Below, one piece after another: positions 36,469 through 48,677 of a stretch of DNA of 64,000 bases. A program made the translations under genes and the position numbers. The notes under the pieces were generated by a model. It was not told the origin of the DNA. It made no database searches and saw only the letters and a program-made list of their open reading frames with translations. Every line of letters begins with the position of its first letter. Within the stretch, counting starts at the first letter, position 1. This DNA is from Mobilitalea sibirica (GTDB lineage: Bacteria > Bacillota > Clostridia > Lachnospirales > Lachnospiraceae), in assembly GCF_015999265.1 (NCBI RefSeq), contig NZ_JAEAGR010000020.1, positions 1-64,000 on the forward strand, read 5' to 3'.

Positions 36469-37485
36469 GTGGTTTCTATTAAAGATATTTCAATCAGATG
36501 TGGCGTTTCGGTTGCAACCGTAAGTAAGGCTTTAAATGATCATAGTGATATTGGGCAGATAACAAAAGAAAATATTAGAAAAGTTGCAAAGGAGATGGGG
36601 TATTTACCGAATTCTTTTGCAAGAGCATTAAAAACAAACCGGACGTATAACCTGGGAGTTTTATTTATGGATGAGGCTCAAAGCGGTTTAACCCATGAAT
36701 ATTTTAATAATGTTCTTAACAGTTTTAAAGTTGAAGCAGAAAAAAAAGGTTATGATATAACATTTATTAATAAATATATGGGACAGAAGACTATGTCTTA
36801 TTATGAGCATAGTAAATATCGTGGTGTGGATGGCGTAGTAATTGCTTGTATCGATTTCTCTGACCCCGATGTAATAGAATTAATTCGGGGAGATCTTCCT
36901 GTCGTAACCATTGATCATGTCTTTGATAACAGAACAGCAATTACCTCAGACAATGTTAAGGGTATGCGAGATCTGATTACTTATATCTACGAGATGGGTC
37001 ATACAAAAATTGCTTACATTCATGGAGCAGATTCTTCCGTTACACAGAATCGTGTTGGTAGTTATTATAAAACCTTAGGGGAGTTAGGAATTGAAGTACC
37101 TGATGAATATGTGGTCAGCGGAATCTATCATGACCCGGATACTACTGTTAAGTTGACTAAGAAGTTACTGGCCTTAAAGGATAGACCGACTTGTATTATT
37201 TTCCCTGATGATTTTTCCTGTATAGGAGGAATTAATGCAATAAAAGAGAATGGTCTTCGGATCCCGGAGGATATATCTGTAGCAGGATACGACGGAATTT
37301 TGTTGTCTCAGGTACTCGATCCCAAAATTACAACCTTGCAACAGAATACGAAAGCTTTGGGACGAAGTGCAGCCGAAAAATTGATTGCTTTAATTGAAAA
37401 TCCGAAAGCAACAATTATAGAAAGGGTGGTTGTGGAAGGTAAAGTTCTTGCTGGGAATTCAGTTAAGAATTTAAATCATAAGTAA
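36469..37485 (+). CDS. LacI/GalR-family transcription regulator
   Basis: 338 residues. N-terminal HTH and hinge: SIKDISIRCGVSVATVSKALN, then KENIRKVAKEMGYLPNSFARALKTNRT (parts), the standard LacI DNA-binding unit with hinge helix. The rest is a periplasmic-binding-protein-like effector domain ending with ISVAGYDGILLSQVLDPKITTL. Such proteins usually respond to sugars or phosphosugars. GTG start with AAGGAG six bases upstream. It sits alone between two divergent V/A-ATPase operons, so it may control one or both; this is inferred from position only. No sugar genes are nearby. Confidence 0.92.
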   Translation: MVSIKDISIRCGVSVATVSKALNDHSDIGQITKENIRKVAKEMGYLPNSFARALKTNRTYNLGVLFMDEAQSGLTHEYFNNVLNSFKVEAEKKGYDITFINKYMGQKTMSYYEHSKYRGVDGVVIACIDFSDPDVIELIRGDLPVVTIDHVFDNRTAITSDNVKGMRDLITYIYEMGHTKIAYIHGADSSVTQNRVGSYYKTLGELGIEVPDEYVVSGIYHDPDTTVKLTKKLLALKDRPTCIIFPDDFSCIGGINAIKENGLRIPEDISVAGYDGILLSQVLDPKITTLQQNTKALGRSAAEKLIALIENPKATIIERVVVEGKVLAGNSVKNLNHK

Positions 37486-38057
37486 ATACAAATATTATTT
37501 GATATAGAAAAGAGAGAGGTAATACGTGGTTATAATGGTCAGACATGTTATGTGATTATTCAGTCACAGCGGCTCAGGTGAGCTGATATACGCAATATAT
37601 GCAAACTAGATATATTTAATACCCGCTAGCCAGAAATTTCAGCGATTTTTCGAGGCAACTGAATATCTGCAATAATGATAGAATAAACCTCTCATTGGAC
37701 TAGGATATAGATACATAATTTAGAAGGTATAAGGTAACCGAAAGGTTCCATATTAATATCATATATAAATAAATTTAGGGTTCTGACATATGCACCCGTA
37801 GCAATATTACTGGGGAGCTAATATTGTTTGATAAAACGGGAACATAATACTCCAAGCTTATAATCTACGTGTTTTTAAACCTATTATTTCATAATTTTCA
37901 TTAGATGACGGGGAGTTATTCTATAAAAACGAAATAATACGGTTTGACGAGATAAAAGAGCAGGGAAGAAAACGTTAAGCGTAAAGTAAATAAAGCAATA
38001 TTCGATTTACGATATCCATGTGTCAACAGATTATTATATGATATTAATGTTATACTG
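37486..38057 (+). other. Gene-free region with RNA-like secondary structure
   Basis: I see no gene. A nested fold is possible at about 37795-37846: CCCGT/ACGGG enclosing CAATATTA/TAATATTG. The function is unknown. It lies between the LacI-family gene and the candidate ncRNA. Confidence 0.25.
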
Positions 38058-38240
38058 AAATCAACTGACCATGTTATAACCATAGAAAAAAGTTGTTTAT
38101 TCCTTAATGCCTATTTTCTTTGCGGCGTGAACTCCTCAAAGAGATTACAATGATATAATTATATGAATGATTTGGCAGTGGAATAAAATAATGTAAAAGA
38201 CCGATCTATCTTCCGTTAAGGAATTGAGGTCGGTTTTTTT
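38058..38240 (+). ncRNA. Candidate structured ncRNA upstream of ATPase operon 2
   Basis: There is no ORF, yet the segment ends in a terminator (ACCGA, inner TTCC/GGAA, TCGGT, then seven T) and begins just after a -10-like TATACT (38051-38056). TTATTCC and TGCC near 38098-38115 can pair over a long distance with GGCA and GGAATAA near 38174-38186. This encloses an internal region with a CTTTG/CAAAG hairpin. One long stem around a bulged middle is the plan of 6S RNA, which is the best named guess, but I cannot confirm it by sequence. Confidence 0.35.
38200..38240 (+). terminator. Intrinsic terminator
   Basis: ACCGA (38200-38204) pairs with TCGGT (38230-38234), with TTCC/GGAA inside, followed by a T-run to 38240. 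The nearest upstream stop codon is over 700 bases away, so it most likely ends a non-coding transcript. Confidence 0.75.
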
Positions 38241-38437
38241 CATTTTATATTGAGAGCTGATTCGAGTATTTCAATAGAATTAGATTAATCATTGAGTTTT
38301 AGATAAAAATCACAAGGTTTATTTATTGATTGTATGAAATGTTTGTACAAAAGTATAACAAACTCCCAAATAAAAGAAATGTATAGAATATTATTATCAA
38401 ACATTCCAAAGAATCGTAAATGAAATTAGATAAGTTG

Positions 38438-38466
38438 TTGAATAATATAATATAATGAGATATAAT
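38438..38466 (+). promoter_or_regulatory. Probable promoter of ATPase operon 2
   Basis: TTGAAT (38438-38443), 17-bp spacer, TATAAT (38461-38466), 48 bases before the first gene of the plus-strand ATPase operon. Confidence 0.6.
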
Positions 38467-38514
38467 ATGTTAGGCGTGCAATTTGGCAATATCATGAATC
38501 CCGGAGGTGAGTAA

Positions 38515-38823
38515 ATGGCAAAAGAAACAGTACAAGCTGTCCGCCAGGCTGAACTTAATGCAGCTCAAATTGAAAAGGATGCTAACCTTAAGAAAGATGC
38601 CATTCTTATGGAAGCACAGCAAAAAGCGACAAATTTAATTTCTTCCATGACTAAGGAAGCCCAGGATAAAGCGGCAAAAGCTCTAAAAGACGCAGAACTT
38701 AGGGGAGCAGAGATGGTAGAAGCGGCGAAATTAAAAGCCGAGAAAGAAATAATGTTAATGAATGAAATGTTAAAAGACAAAGAAAAGGCTGCAATTAAGC
38801 TGGTTATTTCCGAGGTCATTTAA
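38515..38823 (+). CDS. V/A-type ATPase subunit G/H (operon 2)
   Basis: 102 residues, one long Ala-, Lys- and Glu-rich coiled coil (KETVQAVRQAELNAAQIEKD to LKDKEKAAIKLVISEVI). This is the subunit G/H of the peripheral stalk, pairing with subunit E. Composition is much richer in alanine than its counterpart in operon 1. GGAGGTGAG before ATG 38515. First gene of the plus-strand operon, 47 bp before subunit I. Confidence 0.8.
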   Translation: MAKETVQAVRQAELNAAQIEKDANLKKDAILMEAQQKATNLISSMTKEAQDKAAKALKDAELRGAEMVEAAKLKAEKEIMLMNEMLKDKEKAAIKLVISEVI

Positions 38824-38870
38824 CCGACTTAGATTTTTGACTAAATTACGGCAAAGGAGGTGTACTTGTT

Positions 38871-41376
<2,506 letters not shown>

Positions 41377-41395
41377 CAGTTGGGAGAGTTTAACA

Positions 41396-41995
41396 ATGAC
41401 TGGATTAGAAAAGATTTTAAAGGCTATTGAGGAGGATGCGAAGGCTGCTGCAGCAAAAGTAATTTCCGAAGCTGAAAAGGAAGCGACAGAAATTATGAAT
41501 GAGGCAAAAGCACAAGCGGATAAAAACAGCGCCGAAATAGCGAGAAAATCCGATGCTGATGTTAAAGAACTCCTGAAACGGGCAGATTCTGCGGCTAAAC
41601 TGCAGGAGAAGAAGCTAATTCTGGATGCGAAACAGCAGAACATCGGTAAAGTGATAGAAAGTGCCAGGACCTCATTATTAAACCTGCCGGATAAAGAGTA
41701 TTTTGATGTGATTATTCGTATGGTACAAAAATTTGCTTTGGGCGGTCAATCCGGTGAGATATTATTCTCATCTAAGGATTATAAGCGTATTCCTAAGAAT
41801 TTTGATACCATGATTAAAGAAGCATTGACTGATAAAAAGGGAGCATCCCTGACCGTATCAAAAGAAGTAAGAAGCTTGGACGGTGGTTTTGTATTGGTTT
41901 ATGGTGATATAGAAGAGAACTGTTCCTTTGATGCTTTATTTAGTGCAGCGAAGGAAGATCTGCAGGATAAAGTAAATGCATTTTTATATGAATAA
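41396..41995 (+). CDS. ntpE: V/A-type ATPase subunit E (operon 2)
   Basis: 199 residues: N-terminal charged helix (about 1-90, Ala/Lys/Glu rich) and a C-terminal globular domain with SLDGGFVLVYGDIEENCSFDALF (parts), the usual end of bacterial subunit E. Forms the peripheral stalk with subunit G. 19 bp after ntpK. The ribosome binding site is GGGAGAG. Confidence 0.88.
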   Translation: MTGLEKILKAIEEDAKAAAAKVISEAEKEATEIMNEAKAQADKNSAEIARKSDADVKELLKRADSAAKLQEKKLILDAKQQNIGKVIESARTSLLNLPDKEYFDVIIRMVQKFALGGQSGEILFSSKDYKRIPKNFDTMIKEALTDKKGASLTVSKEVRSLDGGFVLVYGDIEENCSFDALFSAAKEDLQDKVNAFLYE

Positions 41996-42018
41996 TAGAC
42001 CAGAGAAAGGGTGAAGAC

Positions 42019-42987
42019 ATGACTGAACAGCAATACACATATGCCGTTGCGAGAATCCGTTCCAAAGAGCTTTCGCTGCTTAGTAAATCGGATATTGAAC
42101 AGCTTATGAACTGTAAAAGCGAAAAAGAATGTTTGCGTCTGTTAACCGATAAAGGCTGGGGTAAATCTGAGGATGAAAATGCAGAGCAACTTTTGAATGC
42201 AGAACATGAGAAAACCTGGGAACTGATGCATGAACTGGTTGAGGATATGTCCGTATTCCATACTTTCCTTATCGGCAATGATTTTCATAATCTGAAGGCA
42301 GCCATTAAGCAGGTTTACATGGATTCGGAAATTACAGATATCTACATCTCCCATGGTACCATAAAACCGGAGCTTATCTATCGGGCAGTGAAGGAACATG
42401 AATTTTCACAGCTGCCACCCCATTTGAGCGCCTGTGCTGAGGAAGCATATCAGATACAGCTGCATACGGGTGACAGCCAATTATGTGATATTATTTTAGA
42501 TAAAGTTGCCCTGGAAACGATCTATCAAGAGGGAAAAGCTTCGGGCAATGAGCTCCTTTCCCTATATGCGGAGCTAAAGGTTGCTTCTTCTGATATTAAG
42601 ATAGCACTACGCAGTGTAAAAACAGGTAAAGACAAAAACTTTATTGAGCGAGCCCTTGCTGAATGCGAAAGCCTGGATATCAGGAAACTAACTGTGGCAG
42701 CTCTGGGTGGAGAAGAGGAAATCTGTAATTATCTCAGTACAACGGATTATGCAGATGCAGTTTCAGCCTTAAAGGAATCTCCCTCCGCCTTTGAACGTTG
42801 GTGTGACAACCTGATTATAAAACATATCCGTCCTCAAAAATCAAATCCGTTTACTATATCCCCTCTGGCAGCCTATATTCTGGCTCGCGAGAATGAGATA
42901 AAAACGGTTCGAATCCTACTTTCCGGTAAGCGTAACGATATTTCGGATGATTCGATCCGGGAAAGATTGAGGGAAATGTATGTATAA
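42019..42987 (+). CDS. ntpC: V/A-type ATPase subunit C (operon 2)
   Basis: 322 residues, all helical, AC39/subunit C family: YTYAVARIRSKELSLLSKSD at the start and AYILARENEIKTVRILLSGK near the end, the latter a family hallmark. Connects the D/F shaft to the K ring. Overlaps ntpF by 8 bases. Confidence 0.9.
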   Translation: MTEQQYTYAVARIRSKELSLLSKSDIEQLMNCKSEKECLRLLTDKGWGKSEDENAEQLLNAEHEKTWELMHELVEDMSVFHTFLIGNDFHNLKAAIKQVYMDSEITDIYISHGTIKPELIYRAVKEHEFSQLPPHLSACAEEAYQIQLHTGDSQLCDIILDKVALETIYQEGKASGNELLSLYAELKVASSDIKIALRSVKTGKDKNFIERALAECESLDIRKLTVAALGGEEEICNYLSTTDYADAVSALKESPSAFERWCDNLIIKHIRPQKSNPFTISPLAAYILARENEIKTVRILLSGKRNDISDDSIRERLREMYV

Positions 42988-43303
42988 GATAGCGGTATTA
43001 GGAGACAGAGACAGTATTTACGGTTTTGCAGCCTTAGGTTTGGATACCTTCCCGGTTAAAAATGCCGAAGAAGCAGCAAAGACTTTGAAAACATTGGATG
43101 ACGGACAATACGGCGTTATCTATATCACAGAGGCATTGCAGCTAGCGTTGGAAGAAGAAATTGATCGCTATACAAGCGAATATCTTCCGGCAATCATTCC
43201 AATACCGGGAGTTTCGGGTAATACGGGTCTTGGAATGCGTAACGTAAAGAAGTCAGTGGAACGAGCAGTAGGCTCTGATATTATATTTAATAACGATAAT
43301 TAA
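42980..43303 (+). CDS. ntpF: V/A-type ATPase subunit F (operon 2)
   Basis: 107 residues with the short alpha/beta fold of subunit F: YKIAVLGDRDSIYGFAALGL, then YGVIYITEALQLALEEEID and IIPIPGVSGNTGLGMRNVK. Central-shaft partner of subunit D. Translationally coupled to ntpC by overlap and followed at 19 bp by ntpA. Confidence 0.92.
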   Translation: MYKIAVLGDRDSIYGFAALGLDTFPVKNAEEAAKTLKTLDDGQYGVIYITEALQLALEEEIDRYTSEYLPAIIPIPGVSGNTGLGMRNVKKSVERAVGSDIIFNNDN

Positions 43304-43322
43304 AAAAAGCAGGTGAATGAAA

Positions 43323-45086
43323 ATGAGCAAAGGCACCATAAAGAAAGTTGCCGGTCCGTTGGTAGTTGCAGAGGGTATGCGCGATGCCAATATGTTCGAT
43401 GTGGTTCGTGTAAGTTCCCATCGTCTGATCGGTGAAATCATTGAAATGCATGGCGACCAGGCTTCCATCCAGGTTTATGAAGAAACCTCCGGACTCGGAC
43501 CGGGAGAACCGGTAGAATCTACCGGTGCACCCTTAAGCGTTGAATTAGGACCCGGATTAATCGGAAGCATCTTTGACGGTATTCAACGTCCTCTGGTCGA
43601 TATCATGGAAGCTACTGGAACGAATCTTAAGAGGGGTGTAGAGATACCCTCCTTAAGCAGAGATAAAAAATGGAAGTTTGTACCGACTGCAAAAAAAGGC
43701 GATGCAGTAGAAGCCGGTGATATTATCGGTACGGTTGCAGAAACCGATATTGTAACCCAGAAAATTATGATTCCTAACGGTATCCAAGGTACCTTAAAAT
43801 CCATCGAATCCGGTGAGTTTACCGTAACCGATACCGTCGCAGTCGTTGAAAAAGAAGATGGTACGACAGAGAATATTACTTTAATGCAGAAGTGGCCTGT
43901 TCGTGTCGGTAGACCTTATAAGCAGAAATTATCTCCGGATAAACCTCTGGTAACCGGTCAAAGGGTTATTGATACCTTATTCCCGATTGCAAAAGGTGGT
44001 GTTGCAGCGGTTCCTGGTCCTTTCGGAAGCGGTAAGACCGTAGTTCAGCATCAGCTGGCTAAATGGGCAGAGGCTGATATCGTGGTATATATCGGCTGCG
44101 GTGAACGAGGTAACGAGATGACTGACGTTTTAAACGAGTTCCCGGAACTTAAGGATCCTAAGACAGGAAAATCTTTGATGGAACGAACAGTACTAATTGC
44201 AAACACCTCTGATATGCCCGTTGCGGCCCGTGAGGCTTCCATCTATGTAGGTATTACGATTGCAGAATACTTCCGTGATATGGGCTTTTCTGTAGCCTTA
44301 ATGGCAGACTCCACCTCCCGTTGGGCAGAGGCTCTTCGTGAGATGTCAGGACGTCTTGAGGAAATGCCTGGTGAAGAAGGTTATCCTGCATATCTTGCCA
44401 GCCGTCTGGCACAGTTTTATGAAAGAGCAGGAAGGGTTATCTCCCTTGGTAAGGACGGAAGAGAAGGTGCGTTATCAGCCATTGGTGCGGTTTCTCCTCC
44501 CGGTGGTGATATCTCTGAGCCGGTATCTCAGGCAACTCTTCGTATCGTTAAGGTGTTCTGGAGTCTTGATGCAAACTTAGCTTACAGAAGACATTTCCCG
44601 GCGATTAACTGGTTGACCAGTTACTCTTTATATAATATGGGCAAATGGTTTAATGCAAATGTCAGTGAGAAATGGATGGATTTAAGAACAAGACTGATGC
44701 GTATGCTAAATGATGAGGCAGAACTGGATGAAATCGTTAAACTGGTCGGTATGGATGCTTTATCCGCTCCGGACCGTTTAAAGTTGGAAGCGGCAAGATC
44801 CATCCGTGAGGACTTTTTACATCAGGATGCCTTCCATGAGATCGATACCTATACAGATCTTAAAAAGCAGTATCTGATGATGGAGCTGGTTCTCGCATAT
44901 TATGACATCTCGCTTAGTTACCTTAACAAGGGTGTTAATATCGAGGATCTGGTAAATCTTCCAATTAGAGAGAGAATCGGACGGTTTAAATATATTAGTA
45001 TAGATAAGATTGAACAAGAATATGATGATATTATTCTTAATTTAAATAAAGAGATTGATGCTCTGTTAGTAAAGGAGGAAGCCTAA
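43323..45086 (+). CDS. ntpA: V/A-type ATPase catalytic subunit A (operon 2)
   Basis: 587 residues. Walker A GPFGSGKT (about 232-239), catalytic Glu in [12 protein letters not shown]-type insertion (about 110-185), [16 protein letters not shown]. The operon 1 subunit has GGFGTGKT at the P-loop. ATP hydrolysis drives Na+ export if the K subunit assignment is right. The start at ATG 43323 is six bases from AGGTGA; ATG 43317 lies directly on that site. Ends in TAATG, overlapping the ntpB start by one base. Confidence 0.96.
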   Translation: MSKGTIKKVAGPLVVAEGMRDANMFDVVRVSSHRLIGEIIEMHGDQASIQVYEETSGLGPGEPVESTGAPLSVELGPGLIGSIFDGIQRPLVDIMEATGTNLKRGVEIPSLSRDKKWKFVPTAKKGDAVEAGDIIGTVAETDIVTQKIMIPNGIQGTLKSIESGEFTVTDTVAVVEKEDGTTENITLMQKWPVRVGRPYKQKLSPDKPLVTGQRVIDTLFPIAKGGVAAVPGPFGSGKTVVQHQLAKWAEADIVVYIGCGERGNEMTDVLNEFPELKDPKTGKSLMERTVLIANTSDMPVAAREASIYVGITIAEYFRDMGFSVALMADSTSRWAEALREMSGRLEEMPGEEGYPAYLASRLAQFYERAGRVISLGKDGREGALSAIGAVSPPGGDISEPVSQATLRIVKVFWSLDANLAYRRHFPAINWLTSYSLYNMGKWFNANVSEKWMDLRTRLMRMLNDEAELDEIVKLVGMDALSAPDRLKLEAARSIREDFLHQDAFHEIDTYTDLKKQYLMMELVLAYYDISLSYLNKGVNIEDLVNLPIRERIGRFKYISIDKIEQEYDDIILNLNKEIDALLVKEEA

Positions 45087-46459
45087 TGCCTAAGGAGTAT
45101 AGAACCATACAAGAGGTAGCAGGTCCTCTTATGTTAGTACAAGGTGTTGAAAATGTAGCCTTTGACGAGCTGGCTGAAATTGAGCTGGCGAACGGCGAAA
45201 AACGCCGCTGTAGAGTTCTTGAAATTGACGGTAGCAATGCTCTGGTTCAGTTATTCGAAAGCTCAGCCGGTATTAATATGTCCAACAGTAAAGTTCGTTT
45301 TCTCGGAAGAAGCATGGAGCTGGGTGTATCGGAAGATATGCTAAGCCGTGTATTCGACGGTCTTGGACGTCCAATGGATAATGGTCCCGAGATTTTACCG
45401 GAGAAGCGTCTTGATATTGCCGGTCTTCCTATGAACCCAGCGGCAAGAAACTATCCCCAGGAGTTTATCCAGACCGGTGTATCTGCCATTGACGGTCTGA
45501 ATACCCTGGTTCGTGGACAGAAGCTTCCGATCTTCTCAGCCAGCGGTCTACCTCATGCGGAACTGGCAGCTCAGATTGCCCGTCAGGCTAAGGTTAGAGG
45601 AACGACAGAACCCTTCGCGGTTGTTTTTGCCGCTATGGGTATTACCTTCGAGGAAGCGAACTTCTTCACGGAATCCTTTAGAGAAACCGGTGCGATTGAC
45701 CGTACCGTTATGTTCATTAACTTAGCAAATGACCCGGCGGTAGAGCGTATCTCTACACCTCGTATGGCTCTTACCGCAGCAGAATATTTAGCCTTTGAAA
45801 AGGATATGCATGTTCTGGTAATTTTAACGGATATTACAAACTATGCAGACTCCTTACGGGAGGTATCCGCAGCCCGTAAAGAGGTTCCCGGACGTCGTGG
45901 TTATCCGGGATATATGTATACCGACTTGGCATCTCTATATGAAAGAGCGGGACGTAAGAAGGGCAGAGCAGGAAGTATCACCTTAATTCCTATCTTAACT
46001 ATGCCCGAGGATGATAAGACCCATCCGATCCCTGACTTAACCGGTTATATTACCGAAGGGCAGATTATCTTAAGCCGTGAACTTTACCGTCAGGGAGCGC
46101 AGCCACCGATTGATGTATTACCTTCCCTGTCCCGTCTAAAGGATAAGGGTATCGGTAAAGGCAAGACCAGAGAGGATCATGCTAATACCATGAACCAGAT
46201 CTTTGCAGCCTATGCCCGTGGTAAGGAAGCGAAGGAGCTTATGGTAGTACTTGGTGAAGCAGCCTTAACGGATATTGATAAATTATATGCGAAATTTGCG
46301 GATGCCTTTGAACATGAATATGTATCCCAGGGCTATAATACAAATCGTGATATAGAGGATACCCTAAACCTTGGCTGGAAGCTGTTATCCATTCTGCCGA
46401 GAACTGAGCTTAAGAGAATAAAGGACGAGTTTCTTGATCAGTATTACGGCAAGTTTTAA
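45086..46459 (+). CDS. ntpB: V/A-type ATPase subunit B (operon 2)
   Basis: 457 residues. Non-catalytic head subunit: degenerate P-loop [35 protein letters not shown] and [27 protein letters not shown] (parts), with the interface Arg in place. AAAGGAGG seven bases before ATG 45086. Overlap of one base with ntpA supports 1:1 synthesis of A and B. Confidence 0.96.
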   Translation: MPKEYRTIQEVAGPLMLVQGVENVAFDELAEIELANGEKRRCRVLEIDGSNALVQLFESSAGINMSNSKVRFLGRSMELGVSEDMLSRVFDGLGRPMDNGPEILPEKRLDIAGLPMNPAARNYPQEFIQTGVSAIDGLNTLVRGQKLPIFSASGLPHAELAAQIARQAKVRGTTEPFAVVFAAMGITFEEANFFTESFRETGAIDRTVMFINLANDPAVERISTPRMALTAAEYLAFEKDMHVLVILTDITNYADSLREVSAARKEVPGRRGYPGYMYTDLASLYERAGRKKGRAGSITLIPILTMPEDDKTHPIPDLTGYITEGQIILSRELYRQGAQPPIDVLPSLSRLKDKGIGKGKTREDHANTMNQIFAAYARGKEAKELMVVLGEAALTDIDKLYAKFADAFEHEYVSQGYNTNRDIEDTLNLGWKLLSILPRTELKRIKDEFLDQYYGKF

Positions 46460-46474
46460 AGGAGGTGCTACACT

Positions 46475-47143
46475 TTGGCTAAGGCACATATAAATCCGAC
46501 CCGAATGGAATTGACCAGATTAAAGAAGAAGCTGGCAACAGCTACCCGTGGACACAAGCTTTTAAAGGATAAACGGGATGAACTGATGCGGCAATTCCTT
46601 GATATGGTTAGAGAGAACAAAACTCTCAGGGAAAAGGTCGAGAAAGGGATTAACGCTGCGAACAAAAATTTTGTTCTGGCCAGATCCGCGATGCCGGAGG
46701 AGATACTAAACGTAGCTTTGATGGCACCGAGACAGGAGGTTTTCTTAGAAAGCCAGAGACGTAATGTAATGAGTGTTGAGATACCGGAATTTGAGTATAA
46801 GACAAAGACACCGGATGCCAATGATATCTATCCTTACGGTTTTGCCTTTACCTCCAGTGACCTTGATGATGCGGTAAAATCCCTGCAGGATATCCTCCCG
46901 GATATGCTTCGTCTGGCTGAGATTGAAAAATCCTGTCAACTGATGGCCGCTGAAATCGAGAAGACGAGAAGGCGTGTAAATGCCTTAGAGCATGTTATGA
47001 TTCCGGAAATGAAGGAGAAAATTAAGTTTATTAAAATGAAGCTGGATGAGAATGAGCGTAGTACTCAGATCCGTCTGATGAAGGTGAAGGATATGATGCT
47101 GGAACAGGCTCATCATTATAGTGAGAAATATCATCAGGCTTAA
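46475..47143 (+). CDS. ntpD: V/A-type ATPase subunit D (operon 2)
   Basis: 222 residues, long N- and C-terminal helices forming the central shaft: NPTRMELTRLKKKLATATRG and EKTRRRVNALEHVMIPEMKE are family hallmarks. TTG start at 46475 behind AAAGGAGGTG. Last gene of the operon; a 150-bp palindrome starts 118 bp downstream. Confidence 0.94.
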   Translation: MAKAHINPTRMELTRLKKKLATATRGHKLLKDKRDELMRQFLDMVRENKTLREKVEKGINAANKNFVLARSAMPEEILNVALMAPRQEVFLESQRRNVMSVEIPEFEYKTKTPDANDIYPYGFAFTSSDLDDAVKSLQDILPDMLRLAEIEKSCQLMAAEIEKTRRRVNALEHVMIPEMKEKIKFIKMKLDENERSTQIRLMKVKDMMLEQAHHYSEKYHQA

Positions 47144-47260
47144 AGTTAATAAGATAAATGTATGTTTCATTCATTAATTACAGTTATTTCTTATGAAAGT
47201 TATGAATAGGGACTGGAATAAAAATACTGCATTTTATGAAAGGTACAAAATAATACAATG

Positions 47261-47410
47261 ACAATAAAAAACCATATTACTCTTAGATTAAAGAACTAAC
47301 CCCTATAAGATTATAGGCCTGATATGTCTCCTGTCAAGTTAAGAGGGATCATATCAGCCTAACTCATGAGGGCCAGTTCATATAGGAAAGAGAATGTGGT
47401 TTTTTATTGT
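47261..47410. repeat. Long palindromic intergenic element
   Basis: Arms ACAATAAAAAACCA and TGGTTTTTTATTGT, extended by TACTCTT/AAGAGAA, enclose further pairs AACT/AGTT, CCTGATATG/CATATCAG. On the plus strand the closing arm is T-rich, so it can end the Na+-type ATPase transcript. Design and length match the other palindromes, but the core differs from copies 1-3. Confidence 0.7.
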
Positions 47411-47458
47411 ATTGAGCCTATATTAGTCTATTTTTTAATATATAGAAAAGGTAAAGAT

Positions 47459-47649
47459 GGGCTGCAAAAAATGGATAAGCAGGGGTTATGATTTTACCGT
47501 AATATGCTGTTTGAAGGACATGTTATTGATTTTGGTATGTCTAAATCGAACAAACATGTTCGATTGGGGACATAAAAAATCAATAACATGTCCTTCAACC
47601 TGTGTGTGAGGTAAGCCATAATCTCTGCTAGATACATTTTTTACAGCCC
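47459..47649. repeat. Very long palindromic intergenic element
   Basis: 191 bp from GGGCTG to CAGCCC. Strong inner arms GAAGGACATGTTATTGATTT and AAATCAATAACATGTCCTTC are perfect over 20 bp, the apex is ATCGAACAaacaTGTTCGAT, and the outer arms are weaker (GCTGCAAAAAATG against CATTTTTTACAGC). It lies 48 bp after the previous palindrome. Together they fill most of the 768-bp gap between ntpD and the FNR-type gene. Confidence 0.75.
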
Positions 47650-47788
47650 CATAAAAAATTTGCTTCACTTAAGTATAATTTAAAAAGCAGGTACTTGACG
47701 ATAAATATTTTTTTTGACATACTAGACTATGTGTGGATACATTATAATTGTTGTTTTTCTTATAATGTTATTAAATATTGATTGTGGC

Positions 47789-47816
47789 TTGACACAAATC
47801 ACTGATACCATACAAT
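47789..47816 (+). promoter_or_regulatory. Promoter of the FNR-type gene with overlapping FNR-like site
   Basis: TTGACA (47789-47794), 16-bp spacer, TACAAT (47811-47816). The -35 forms half of TTGAC-ACAA-ATCAC (47789-47802), eight of ten matches to the FNR consensus TTGAT-N4-ATCAA. A site on the -35 would suit autorepression. Confidence 0.5.
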
Positions 47817-47911
47817 AAATTAATAATGAACATACATAAAATTTTGAAAGAACGAGTTGTTAATCCTATTTACTTAGAATATACTTATACTCTTAAAGAG
47901 GAGGTACTTTA

Positions 47912-48631
47912 GTGACAGAGACATGCAACTGCAATAACTGTAGAAACGAATTATGTATTCGTAAGGTTCCGATATTTTCAACATTAAATCAAGAGGATGT
48001 TGGAAAAATTGCGAGTTTAATCAATCATCGGGATTATAAAAAAGGTGAAACGATACTCTTTGATGGAGATTATACTGATTCAGTTGTTATTATCAATGAA
48101 GGTAGTGCCAAGGCTTATAAAAACACACCGGATGGAAGAGAACAAATATTATATGTCTTTTCGGAAGGTGACTTTTTTGGAGAACAGAATTTACTTGGTA
48201 ATAAGACAGCTACTTTTTCAGTGGAAGCATTACAACCGGTTAATACCTGTATCCTATCCAGGGGACAATTTCAGAAACTATTATACAGTTATCCTGAAAT
48301 AGCCGTTAAGATTATTGAGGAGCTTTCTGGAAGGATGGCAAGACTGGAGACAGCCTTACAAAGTATGGGTGTAAGGAATGTAGATACCAGGGTGGGAGGA
48401 ATCCTTTTGGAATTTGCAACGAAATATTCCACAAAGACAAATGAGGGTACATTAATCCATCTGCCACTTAGCAGAGAAGGGATAGCAAATTACCTTGGAG
48501 TAGCCAGAGAAACCTTAAGTAGAAAACTAGGACAGTTAGAAAACGAAGGACTGATACGTTCGGTTAATAATAAGGAGATTCTTATTCCGAATATGCAAGC
48601 CATTGAACTACTTGCCGGAGCAGGCTATTAA
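47912..48631 (+). CDS. Crp/Fnr-family regulator, FNR-type with Fe-S cysteines
   Basis: 239 residues. Cys5, Cys7, Cys10 and Cys15 near the N-terminus plus an internal Cys in QPVNTCILSRG, at the place of E. coli FNR Cys122, indicate a redox- or NO-sensitive Fe-S cluster. Residues about 20-140 are the cNMP-like sensor fold, 141-165 the dimer helix, and the C-terminal HTH has IANYLGVARETLSRKL. The E-T-L-S-R pattern equals the FNR base-reading residues (Glu209, Ser212, Arg213), which fits TTGAT-type sites; CRP has Gly where FNR has Ser. GTG start with GAGGAGG seven to nine bases upstream. It probably controls the following ric gene, which has such a site. Confidence 0.9.
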   Translation: MTETCNCNNCRNELCIRKVPIFSTLNQEDVGKIASLINHRDYKKGETILFDGDYTDSVVIINEGSAKAYKNTPDGREQILYVFSEGDFFGEQNLLGNKTATFSVEALQPVNTCILSRGQFQKLLYSYPEIAVKIIEELSGRMARLETALQSMGVRNVDTRVGGILLEFATKYSTKTNEGTLIHLPLSREGIANYLGVARETLSRKLGQLENEGLIRSVNNKEILIPNMQAIELLAGAGY

Positions 48632-48677
48632 AGAATTTGCCGTAAAAGATGAATTGGGGAACCAATTTGTCTTTTTT

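Noticed and set aside
37547-37564. TGTGA-N8-TCACA after the LacI-family gene
   Set aside because: Spacing of 8 does not fit known Crp-family sites.
47486-47668. Minus-strand open frame of 60 codons in the gap after ATPase operon 2
   Set aside because: It lies inside a 191-bp palindrome and has no ribosome binding site or protein-like composition.
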